From Rutidosis leptorrhynchoides (Eukaryota; Streptophyta; Magnoliopsida; Asterales; Asteraceae), in contig NC_092333.1 in NCBI RefSeq assembly GCF_046630445.1, positions 5,762,501 to 5,826,500 of the forward strand: a DNA stretch of 64,000 nucleotides, read 5' to 3'. Below are positions 22,108-33,083 of this stretch, in pieces. The number at the start of each line of letters is the position of its first letter. Within the stretch, counting starts at the first letter, position 1. The notes beneath the pieces are model-generated. The model did no database searches, was not told the DNA's origin, and worked only from the letters and a program-made list of their open reading frames with translations. The position numbers and the translations under genes are program-made.

Positions 22108-22457
22108 GGTTTGCATTGCGTTACTTTAACGCGGTGCAACGGTCTAATTCAAAAGCGGTGATTTTCGAGCCTCCTAACTTCATTTTATTTATTTTAATTT
22201 TAATTTTAATCAATACTATACATTAAAAGAAAAGATTTATTGAGTTATATTAAAACATCAATTTCTAATCTACACCATTGAATCCTAAAAAAGACAACCA
22301 TTACCCTTACTTCATCACCATTGGATCTAATTATAACCTTATAACTATTTTCAATACCCACTTTTCCCTAAATACCCTTCAATAAACAGACACGGGCAAG
22401 AGTTCTGCAGCACAAACACCCATTCATTATTACACACACAAACTCAAAATTAGGGTT
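22108..22457. promoter_or_regulatory. Possible divergent promoter region
   Basis: The region separates the minus-strand TATA box from a plus-strand leader with ACACACACAAACTC and AGGGTT words. It is AT-rich and holds no ORF. The divergent arrangement is inferred. Confidence 0.3.
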
Positions 22458-22495
22458 ATGCGCTTTTTCTTTCGCCTAATCGACGATTTGGCAAG
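22458..22495 (+). CDS. Candidate first exon of a plus-strand gene
   Basis: An ATG after ATTAGGGTT opens 12 codons (MRFFFRLIDDLA) and two bases before CAAG|GTTAAT, a plausible donor. A second ATGAACAAG|GTATTC at about 22583 is an alternative. No downstream exon is in the window; 22496-23086 is AT-rich, intron-like and otherwise featureless, and the Athila element begins at about 23087. It could be a gene cut off by the insertion or chance. Confidence 0.25.
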
Positions 22496-23318
22496 GTTAA
22501 TTCATCAATAAATTGATCGCATATGTCACTTCATCTATTTCGCCGATGCTAAGTTTGATTCGAATTTGCGGGTTGAACAATAATGAACAAGGTATTCTTT
22601 ATTGATCGATTAATAACTCAGTATCCTAATTTGGGATTTTACGATGGTCTACACATAATGAATTGAATGGTAATCTGGAATTTTTTGTTCTGCTATTTAT
22701 GCCGATTAATTTTAATCGTAATATATTCAATTGAATCCAAATCTGAATCGAAATCTGATATTTTTTTTACGCTCTGTTTTTGGCTATTAAATTGAGAGGT
22801 TTTGAACTGCTATTTTTTGCTACTCAATTTAACCTTAATTGAGGTATGAATATGAATATTTTTTACATATCGTATAAATGAACTATGTATTTACATATGT
22901 ATACTGGATACTGTATTTAGAGGTCTGAATATATGAATATAATGAATTTTTACATATACGTTAACTGGATTATGTATATGTATTTAGAAGTATACTGGAT
23001 TGTTGATATTGCTTTAAACATGCATATTATTCGACGCAATATCATTTATATTTCATAGGTTTTTACTGTTTACTAAGACATTCAAATGTATAAATCACGA
23101 GAAAACGACAAAAGATAATACGAGCTCGAAGTTTGAAGAAAAGACGATAAACGATGGATTTAAACCAAATATATGTCGAGATAACATTACCCGAATACAA
23201 GTTCAAGATGAGCAAAGAATAAAAGTTCAAATGAAAAGTTCCAAATCGATAAACGTCAACGCGGGATCAAAAGAGAACAAAACATAAAATAAAAACAAAG
23301 AAAACTGTCGGCTGTTCT

Positions 23319-23402
23319 TACGCGAATCGTGTGGCAACCTACGCGAAACGCGTAGTATTTAACTCTTACGCGGATCGTGTGGACTCCTACGCGAAACGCG
23401 TA
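23319..23402. promoter_or_regulatory. TACGCGAAACGCGTA cluster 1
   Basis: Words start at 23319 (TACGCGAATCGTGTG), 23340 (perfect), 23367 (TACGCGGATCGTGTG) and 23388 (perfect). Spacings are 21, 27 and 21 bp. The consensus TACGCGAAACGCGTA is symmetric apart from its three central bases. Confidence 0.75.
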
Positions 23403-24586
23403 ATATCCAGTCCAGATCCAGATTCAACAGCAAATGGGACGGTTACTTTTATGTTTTAATATTCATTCTTTTTCAAGTGGTACAGCAAGGACATCAACTT
23501 TTGACCTACTACACATGTTATAATACGGAGTACTCTTACAAAAAGAAGGCAGAGAAAAATAGAGAAGGAGTACACACATACATTTTCAAGGAGACTACAC
23601 ACACAAAAAATTATTAATTACTATCATTTATTTTTAAGTATTCTGTACCAAATTAATTTTCAAGTTTGAAGAGTTAGGATAGTTTCAAATATTAAGGGTG
23701 TATTGTTCGTGATTAAGGTATTATTGTACGCGCAAAATGGGTGTTATTATTGTAATTTTTCTACCATTGAAGTTAATGAAAGTGAAGAATTTTTAGTAAG
23801 TATATTCTGTTAAAAATTATTGTTATTAGTTTTTATAGTTATTGTTATGTTTGCATATTTATATTTTTATGTTTACCCTAGTATAATGAGTAGCTAATTT
23901 CCTTAGTGTTTGCTTAGATGTAGAGCCCCTAGTGAAATGGATTGTTATCATTTGTAAAAATTAAAATGTAACTTTAGTATTTTTAATATTGAGCCTAATT
24001 AAAAGAACCATTATTATGTATTTGGATATTTAACCCTTGTCACTTAATTTGTTAGATTAAAATAACGAAAGTTGTTTTTATTTATATAAATTAAGCTTCA
24101 ACATTAAAAGTGATCTAGACGAACTTATAACTAATTTACTAACACTAAATTAAAAAGTAAGGTTCGGTGGTTTGGGTAATATCACTAGTCATATAATAGT
24201 GAAATTGTAAAAAGGGAAACCGTTATGATTTGGGTTTTGGCGAAGGTCAAAACTGGGTTGGGTCTCAATTTAAATACTTAAGGAGTAGTAACTATCTAAA
24301 TATAATCCAATGAAAATTAGATTTAATTTAGTTAGTCAAAACTTATTATTTTTTCGAAAGGAAAATATAAGTTTTATACTAAACATTTTAATACGAGCTT
24401 AAACTTAAAACAATCCATGGACCTAGAGGTGACACATTTAAGTAAACACTCCCTTTTATTTTATAAATCATTATTATTATTATTTACGTTCATTTATTCA
24501 GTAAAGTTAAAAGTAAAATAAAAAAAATATTACACAACATTATATTCCAGTTTATTCGTCACTGTTTTGTCACCTGGATTATAACA

Positions 24587-24679
24587 TACGCGGATCGCGT
24601 ATATCTCTACACGATACGCGTACATATTAAACCATACGCGAAACGCGTATTATACTACGCGAAACGCGTAAGTATAATA
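24587..24679. promoter_or_regulatory. TACGCGAAACGCGTA cluster 2 with TATA-like box
   Basis: Words start at 24587 (TACGCGGATCGCGTA), 24608 (TACACGATACGCGTA), 24635 and 24656 (both perfect). Spacings are 21, 27 and 21, identical to cluster 1. TATAATA at 24673-24679 follows 13 bp after the last word's centre, so this may be the LTR promoter. Confidence 0.75.
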
Positions 24680-25389
24680 CGGGTACTGTACGAACTAGGT
24701 TAAAATCTAGGGTTTTAATTATTTTATTATTATACTTAAGTAATTAATATATAATTTGTATTAGTTATTATAAATTATTTAATACATGTTTTAATCCTAC
24801 TAATCAGTGTTAAAAATAATACTTTATAATTAGTAATTAGTTTATAATTAGTTAATTATTATAATTCCTATTAAATTGTATTAATTTCATTAAAACATGT
24901 CATTTAGTTAATTTAAATAAATTTATATTATAATTGCTCAAAACAAAATTCTAATCATATAGTTTTATTAAAAGTTATTATTTTACTAATTACCATTTAG
25001 TAATAAAATTGTTACATCATAATTAGTATAATTTCATTTAATTCACTTTTTAGTTAATAATTGTAATCTTGTAATCTTGTAATTTTATTTTTGAAGTAAA
25101 TTAGTTAAGTTATTTTCCATTATTGTTATATTATAAATTCCTAATCCAAAACCCCCTTTAAATAAGTTTGACTTCAAAGATTATTAAAAACCATTAAACA
25201 CTCCATCTCCCTGTGGAACGAATCGGATTTACCTACAAACTAAACTACACGAATAGGACTAGTTGCCTATATATGTGTGAAATCAACCTGAATTCATTAA
25301 AACACCATATATACAATAAATCAATTCGTGTAACAAAACAACTCAAATCCGTTCATAAATAAAGGTTGGGTTTCGAACCATCAACTTTT

Positions 25390-25406
25390 TGGCGCCGCTG
25401 CCGGGG
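25390..25406 (+). promoter_or_regulatory. Primer-binding site, tRNA-Asp type
   Basis: TGGCGCCGCTGCCGGGG matches the expected complement of plant tRNA-Asp 3' end with one mismatch. The non-coding leader 25407-25886 follows; it contains GGATCCTGCCCCTCTGCTGC, shared with the leader of the minus-strand Athila. Confidence 0.85.
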
Positions 25407-25886
25407 AGTTGGCAGTTAAATAAATAGATAATTTTTCTGATTCGTAGTAGTAGTTGGATTTGTACGTGGACCGGGTTGTTGGATCACCAATTTTATTGGT
25501 CAATAGAAGGATCCTGCCCCTCTGCTGCATCTTTTGGCTATTCGAAACGTGGGCAAAATCAGAAGGAAAATCTGTTTGTTTAAGGGTTTTTATCATTGTT
25601 TTTATGTTATTCGATCCTCTCGAGGAAATTCATTTCCAAGAAAGTTCAAAGTTTATGAATAAATCCTTTAGTTCTTTGTACAATTTCCCAATTGTATGAT
25701 CCTTTCAGAAAATCCTAAACTCGTTAAACTTAATCCGGAACCGCAAAGAATTAATAAAGGACAAAAACAACAAAAAGAAGCAGGAAGTACTAGTAATTTT
25801 AAAACACAGAAAAACACTAAAAAAGAAACAAGTAAGTAACACTAGAAAAGCTTTTGGTGTTATGATCTCATAATAGAAATTAATGC

Positions 25887-28800
25887 ATGAACTTACGTTC
25901 CTCCAACACTGAATTAACTCCTTCATATCCTGAACCCGAAAGGGAATTCCACGAACGCTTAAGAGCTCAAGAAGTAGAATCTCTTGCTGAGAATTTACAA
26001 TCACTTTCCTTAGAATCTGACTCTGAACCAGTTATCCAACCAATCATAGAGCCATTTATTAAAGAAGAAGAATAGATGGCGGCTAAAAATCAAACGATGG
26101 AAGCATTAATGAAGGCAACAAGAACAGGTCAAGGCCACGCAATTATTCAACCCACTATGACTGACGGTTTTGAAATAAAAGGTCAATTTCTCCACACGGT
26201 GACTAATACATGTCAATTCGGTGGAGCCCCAAATGAGGATGCTAACGAGCATCTTCATAAGTTTGTAAGCATTTGCAAGCTTTTCAAAATCAAAGATGTC
26301 ACCGATGAAATTGCATGTTTAAAAAATCTTTCCATGGTCCTTAAAGGATGATGCAAGAGATTGGCTAGACTCATTACCAGAAGGTTATATTGAAGACTGG
26401 AATGATATGATGGATAAGTTTTTGTCAGAATTCTTTCCTGCTTCAAAAGCAGCAAAATTGCAAAGTGATATAAACCACTTTATGCAAAAGCCTAATGAAA
26501 CTCTTTATGAAGCTTGGACCCGATTCAACAAAATGCTTAGGGTATGTCCTCAACACGGGTTGAATACATTCCAAAAGGTCCAAATATTCTATAAAGGAGT
26601 CAATGTGGCAACTAGAAAAGATATAGATGTTGCAGTCGGAGGTTCGATCATGAAGAAAATACCTAAAGACGCTCACACAATCATTGCCGATATAGCAGCC
26701 CATTCCCATAATTGGCATCAAGAGATGGAATTCCCTAGATCATCAAAGATTGCTAGTATCGAAAGTAATGATGAAATTGCTTCTTTAAAAGTCCAAATAG
26801 CAAATCAAGTAAGGCAAATTGAGAAGGTAACCAAAGAAATGCACGCTATCAGAGTAGGGTGTGAACTGTGCCAAGGTCCCCATCTTACTAGAGATTGTGA
26901 TCAAAGTACAATGGAAGAGCAAGCAAATTTCTTAGGTTACTTGCGAAAAGGTGAAATGAATTTCAATGATTTTCCAGCAATAGAAGCAAACAACCGAAAA
27001 TATCCTCCTATAAACAGCTATCAAATAGGAGGACCTTCAGGTTCAAATAATAATAACTATCAAGGAGGAAATCCAGGTTACCAAAATAACCGGAATTTTC
27101 CAAATCAAAATCAAAGAAATGCACCACCAGGTTACAATCACTTAAATAACCGAAATCAACCTCAACGAATTTATCAAAATAATTTCCAACACAATCAACC
27201 ACAACCACAAGCACTCATACAACCACAACCCGAGAAGAAATCTGGTTTAGAAGATCTCTTGAGAGATTTTATGGTTAAGCACGAGCAAAATGCAGAGCTC
27301 CAAACTCAGCAAATTCGAAATCAATAAGCCAAAATTCAGAATTTAGAAAGAGATGTTGGAAGGATCTCACAGTTACTATCAGAGAGACCACCAGGTACTC
27401 TCCCCTCAAATACTCAAGTGAATCCCAACAACAACCAAACAAGAAATGAGCATGTAAATGCTATAACTACTAGAAGTGGTTTAACTATTAACCCGGAGAC
27501 TCTAAAGTCCCCGGAAGTTCCTTTATCTCCTTCTATTTTACAAGTACCGGTTGATAAAAATGAGCAAGTTGACAACGAACAAGAAAAAGATGATCCACCA
27601 GAGGTCATATCGAAGAAAAGTGAAGAACCACCAATAAAGGTGTATAAGGAACCTATTCCATACCCAAAAGCATTGAAGAAAGATAGACTCGCGAGTCGAT
27701 ATCAGAAATTTGCGGACATGATCAAGCAAATTAGCATTAACATGCCACTCGCAGAGGTTCTTAGGGATATGCCCAATTACGGGAAGTTTTTGAAAGATCT
27801 CATATCTTCGAAGGGTAAATACCACGACGTTTCTGCCACATTCCTCCATGAGGAGTGTTCGGCCATCTTGAAGAAACAAAATGTACCTTCAAAATTGGGA
27901 GACCCGAGTAGTTTTATCATTCCATGTATGATGGGTGATTCGGTAGTGTACGATGCACTAGCCGACCTAGGTGCAAATGTTAACCTAATGCCTTACTCGT
28001 TATATTTAAAACTTGACTTAGGAGACTTAAAACTAACCCGGATGGGTATTCGATTAGCAAACCAATCATTTGATACTCCCATAGGTATAGCCGAGGATAT
28101 TCTTGTAAAAGTTGGCTCACTTATCTTTCCCTTCGACTTTGTTATTCTAGAAATGCAAGAGGACACAAAAGTTCCTATCATTTTAGGACGTCCTTTCCTT
28201 AACACTGCAGATGCTATCATTAATGTCCAAAAAGAACAATTGAGTCTAGGTGTGGGAAACGAGAGAATAATTTGTCACATTGACAAAGCCATGAAAAGAC
28301 CCACTTCCACCGATGACTCTTGTTTTCAAATTGATGTTATAGATCTTTGTGTCGAGAATGAATTGCAGGAGCTACTGGAAATTGATATCCCGGGGTTAGC
28401 CCCGGTAAGTGAGAATGAATACTTCAATATTGATAAAGATTTTGATGAGTTGATGAAGGTGATCACGGATGACGAGACCATCAAAGAAGAAATTCCCAAG
28501 GAAGAGGAATCGTTTGAGGAAATCAAGAATGAAGATAGATTCCGTATAAAGAATTCCTTGAAAGAACCACCCGTACTAGAGCTTAAAGAGCTACCCAAAC
28601 ACTTGGAGTATGCTTATCTCGAAGGTACATCTCAATTACTGGTAATTATTGCTTCACATCTTTCCGGTAACGAGAAGGATAGGTTAATCTCTGTTTTAAA
28701 AACCCATAAAAAGGCTATAGCCTGGAAAACAATCGACATTCCAGGGATAAACCCGTCTTATTGTACACATAAAATTCTCCTTGAGAATGACTTCAAACCA

Positions 28801-31482
28801 GTAGTACAAAGACAACGCAGGCTAAATCCCAACATGAAAGAGGTTGTTAAAAAGGAGGTAGTCAATCTTCTTGACGCCGGGTTAATCTATCCCATCTCCG
28901 ATTGTCCTTGGGTTAGTCCAGTACAAGTAGTACCCAAAAAGGGGGGTACAACCGTTATTCTAAATGAAAAGGACGAACTCGTTCCAACTAGAACGGTTAC
29001 CGGCTGGAGAGTCAGTATTGATTACAGACGTCTCAATGATGCCACAAGAAAGGATCATTTTCCGTTACCTTTTATTGATCAAATGATTGAACGATTAGCG
29101 GGGAAAGAATATTATTGCTTTCTAGATGGTTTCTCCGGTTACTTCCAAATTCCAATTGATCCCAACGACCAAGAAAAGACCACATTCACTTGTCCTTTTG
29201 GTACCTTTGCCTATCGCCGCATGCCGTTTGGTTTATGCAATGCACCCGGAACCTTTCAAAGGTGCATTATGGCAATTTTCGATGATATGGTAGAGGATTG
29301 TATGGAAGTCTTCGTGGATGACTTTTCCGTTTTTGCAGATTCCTTTGAATCGTGTCTTTTTAACCTTGAACGTATGCTTATCCGATGTGAGAAAGCAAAT
29401 TTGGTCCTAAATAGGGAAAAATGCCACTTCATGGTAAAGGAGGGCATTGTACTTGGTCACAAAATATCTCGTGCGGGAATAGAGGTAGATAAAGCTAAAA
29501 TTGAAGTTATATCTAAGCTACCTAAACCGTCGAATGTTAAGGCCATTAGAAGCTTTCTTGGTCACGCGGGATTCTATAGGCGATTTATCAAAGATTTTTC
29601 TAAAATCGCCCGCCCATTGACCAAGCTTCTTGAAAAGGATGCTCCATTTGACTTTGATTCTAATTGCGAAAATGCATTCTCGATTCTAAAGTCAAAACTC
29701 ACACAAGCTCCCATTATCGTATCTCCGGATTGGAGTATGCCATTTGAGCTAATGTGTGACGCAAGCGACTATGCCTTAGGTGCTGTCTTAGGACAACGAC
29801 CCGATAATCATTTTCTTCCAATTTATTATGCAAGCAAAACGCTAACGGGGGCTCAAATTAATTATACCACCACGGAAAAGGAGCTCCTAGCGGTTGTTTA
29901 TGCGTTTGATAAATTTCGGTCATATTTGGTGTTGTCCAAGACCATTGTTTACACGGACCATTCGGCACTTAGGTACTTATTCTCGAAACTAGATGCAAAG
30001 CATCGTCTCATACGTTGGGTTCTTTTACTTCAAGAATTTGACATTGAGATACGTGACAAGAAAGGAGCCGAGAATCTAGCTGCCGACCATTTATCCCGAC
30101 TTGAAAACCCTGAATTAGATAAACTCGATGATACAATCATCAAGGACACATTTCCGGACGAATCTCTAATGAGGGTTGACAAGGAATCTGAAATCCCATG
30201 GTTTGCTCATTTTGCAAACTATCTTGCTTCAGGCATTCTTCAAAAAGGACTTTCTTACCAACAAAAGAAGAAATTCTTTGCGGATTTGAAATCCTATTTC
30301 TGGGAACACCCCGACCTATTTCGTGTTGGTGCAGATCAAATAATTCGCCGTTGTGTGTACGGACAAGAGGCTCAACAAATTTTTGAGCATTGCCATCAAG
30401 GGCCCACCGGCGGTCATTTCGGACCAAACCACACTGCAAGAAAAATCCTTGACTCGGGCTTTTATTGGCCCACGATCTTTAAAGATGCCCATAATTTCGT
30501 TCGAACTTGTAATGCATGCCAACGAACGGGTAACATCACAAAAAAGGATGAGATGCCTCAAACCGGCATTCAAGTTTGTGAAATCTTTGATATTTGGGGA
30601 ATCGATTTCATGGGACCATTTCCAAGTTCCCATAAGTGCAAGTACATCCTAGTAGCCGTTGACTATGTATCCAAGTGGGCTGAAGCAAAAGCTTTGCCTA
30701 CAAATGATGCTAGGGTGGTGGTGAACTTCTTGAAAAATCTCTTCTCACGCTTTGGAATCCCAAAGGCGCTCATATCCGACCGAGGAACACATTTTGCCAA
30801 CAACCTTCTTGAAAAGGTGTTGAAGAAGTATGGCGTAACTCATCGTTTCTCTACTCCGTACCACCCGCAAACAAGTGGTCAAGTGGAGAATACGAATCGT
30901 GCCTTGAAACGCATACTTGAGAAAACGGTTACTAACAACCCTAAGATTTGGCAACGCAAGTTAGACGACGCGTTGTGGGCTTTTAGGACTGCGTATAAAA
31001 CACCAAACGGTACCACACCCTTTAGACTTGTATATGGTAAAGCATGTCATCTACCTGTCGAAGTTGAACACAAGGCATATTGGGCTCTGAGAGTGTGTAA
31101 TACTGACCTTGTGCAAGCCGGAGAAAATCGTTTCTTACAACTTCACGAACTAGATGAATTAAGATTACAAGCATATGAAAATTCTAAAACATACAAAGAT
31201 AAAACTAAAAAATGGCACGATGCACGATTAAAAAAGAAAGAATTTGAACAAGGGGATAAAGTATTAGCATTCCAATCACGTTTCAAGTTTTCACCTGGTA
31301 AACTTAGATCCCGATGGACTGGACCATATATAATAAAATAGGTTTTTCCATCTGGATATGCAGAATTATATAGCAAAGACGGTGGAACTTTCAAAGTGAA
31401 CGGTCATCGACTCAAATTATACCTTGAAGGAATCAATACTACGGAAAGAGACGAGATCACATTCTACTTTAAGGACAAGTAA
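25887..31482 (+). pseudogene. Athila gag-pol polyprotein, inactivated
   Basis: Starting at the ATG at 25887, the frame shows gag with FFPASKAAKLQ and zinc knuckle CELCQGPHLTRDC (C-X2-C-X3-H-X4-C), and protease motif DLGAN (27964). RT has [14 protein letters not shown] and FVDD (29311-29322), followed by RNase H with [10 protein letters not shown]. Integrase has an HHCC-type N terminus, then catalytic Asp at 30604 and 30778 and Glu at 30886; the last two are 35 residues apart (DD35E). A GPY/F-type C terminus follows. Damage: in-frame TAG at 26073-26075, a frameshift in the A-run near 26320-26332, TAA at 27325-27327 and TAG at 31339-31341. The normal end would be TAA at 31480-31482. Each lesion is small, so the copy is only moderately old. 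Confidence 0.9.
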
Positions 31483-31650
31483 ATTCAGGGTAACTTTAAG
31501 GTTTTAAACTCCATTCTCGATTTTTATTTTTATCTTTAAGAGTGGGGTTAGATTGGTCTTTCCCTAGCAGACCCTAAAGAACTAGTCTTCTCCCTCCATT
31601 CTACCTTTTTATTTTCTTCTTTTCGTTTTTATTTATTGTTTATTTTCAAG

Positions 31651-31965
31651 ATGCGCAATCAATATGTCTACAACCACTTCTTTTTAATGTGCGATAAAAT
31701 TTTACCGAAAGATGTGGTGTTAGATATAAAGAGAAGATGCGATCAGGCGAGTAAAGAAATAAGGCAAGAACTTAACGAGAAAAATTATGCCAAAGGAAAA
31801 TCAAAATCAGCTAAGAAACGTCGAGCGCGTCATTTGGGCAAATGTGTAAAATGTGGAAAACCAGCTCATTATGGAAATTGTCCAAAGAACCAGACAGACT
31901 CTAATTTCGAGTACGTAACCTTATGCCGAGAAGGACTTTTTAAATGTTCAAAGGAAAACTCTTAA
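31651..31965 (+). CDS. Small basic zinc-knuckle protein between pol and ORF1
   Basis: The 104-residue product from the ATG at 31651 has an N-terminal helical part, a basic stretch (KGKSKSAKKRRARHLG) and CVKCGKPAHYGNC, a C-X2-C-X4-H-X3-C knuckle, then NQT-SN-E-VTLCR-G-F. The minus-strand Athila has a homologue at the same place (55006-55422). Conservation of the basic patch and knuckle suggests RNA or DNA binding, perhaps as a second nucleocapsid-like protein. The spacing differs from that of the gag knuckle (X3/X4). The frame is undamaged here although gag-pol is broken. I do not recall a named family. Confidence 0.65.
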   Translation: MRNQYVYNHFFLMCDKILPKDVVLDIKRRCDQASKEIRQELNEKNYAKGKSKSAKKRRARHLGKCVKCGKPAHYGNCPKNQTDSNFEYVTLCREGLFKCSKENS

Positions 31966-32837
31966 ACCAGCGAGGTTACGCCTACGAAGCCATGGGGGGT
32001 GAAATGATGCGTCTACACTACGAGGCGAGTCAACGCGGTTTCACAATCTAAGTCTTTTTCTCGCCAATTGTATTTTTGTGCATTTTTTGTATTTTTGTGC
32101 ATTTTTGTATTTTTTGAATTTTTGTGTGTTTATGTTTTGGTGTGTTTTAGTTTGTATTTATTTGCTGTGATGTTATTAAAAAGGGTCTACCGTTTAAAAT
32201 TGATAAACCTTGAGTTTAACCTGTTTTCATTGAAAACGATAATGCTAAGTATAATAACTGAATTGTCGTTCTTCAAATTGCACGAAATTTATTATTGGAT
32301 TCATAATATATCTTTTATATGTTAAACCACCAAAAACAGAAGAAAAATCAAAACTTCTAAAATTATACTTTTTTATCAATAACTGTAAAAATATATAACT
32401 TATAAACCTTTGTCGTGGGTAATGATAGGTGTAACAACCGAGATTGTCTCTACCTAGTTGATAGGAAACAAAGTTTTAAGTTTGAAAATTAGTTGGTTTA
32501 AAAGTATATATAAAAAAAAATATAGTGTGTATTTTAAATTCATTTAATTTTTATTTTTCATGTACTTGTTTTTAATTCTAAATATTAATTTTCTTTTATA
32601 AATTTTTTTTTTAAAATAAAAAAATAAAAAAATTGGAGTGTTTTATTTTCAAGTTGTTTTTGAAAAATATTAAAACGTTAACTTTTGAAGTATTAAATTA
32701 TAAATTAAAATTGAAAATTTATAAACGGATAAAGACTAGGTGTACCAACCGAAATTTCCGTTACATCAATTATAAATTTAAAATTGATATTTTGAAATTT
32801 AAATGCTTATAAAGTTGAAAAAAAAAGGGCTAATACT
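31966..32837 (+). other. Non-coding spacer after the zinc-knuckle ORF
   Basis: T-rich, then AT-rich sequence without a convincing frame. It contains two similar phrases, AGGTGTAACAACCGAGATTG (32430) and AGGTGTACCAACCGAAATTT (32738), about 310 bp apart. Confidence 0.5.
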
Positions 32838-32930
32838 TACGCGAACCGTGTGGTATACCACACGAAATGCGTACAATCGAAAACTGCGCGAAACGCGTAA
32901 CCCCACGCGAAACGCGTAGGTTAAAATACA
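32838..32930 (+). promoter_or_regulatory. TACGCGAAACGCGTA cluster 3, putative internal promoter of ORF1
   Basis: Four words start at 32838, 32859, 32885 and 32904 (spacings 21, 26, 19), variants of the LTR words in clusters 1 and 2. TTAAAATA follows at 32921-32928, 14 bp after the last centre, as in cluster 2. A leader-like segment and an ATG with donor site follow (33084-33095). Confidence 0.55.
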
Positions 32931-33083
32931 AAAAAACAAATCTGTCGAATTCTGCTTCTCCTTCCCATTATTATTATTGTTTTTGCTGCTGTGAAGACGA
33001 GAAGAACACCCGAATTCTACCAAAATCACACCCAAAACTCAATTAAACACTCTCAATCTCATCCAATTCATCTACCTTTTAAC

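Larger units (their letters stand above)
23087..25383 (+). repeat. 5' LTR of the plus-strand Athila
   Basis: The right edge (ACCATCA, 25383) is set by the primer site seven bases later. The left edge, TGTATAAATCACG at 23087, is my best TG candidate and is unverified because the second LTR is outside the window. The LTR is AT-rich and carries two four-word dyad clusters. Confidence 0.6.
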
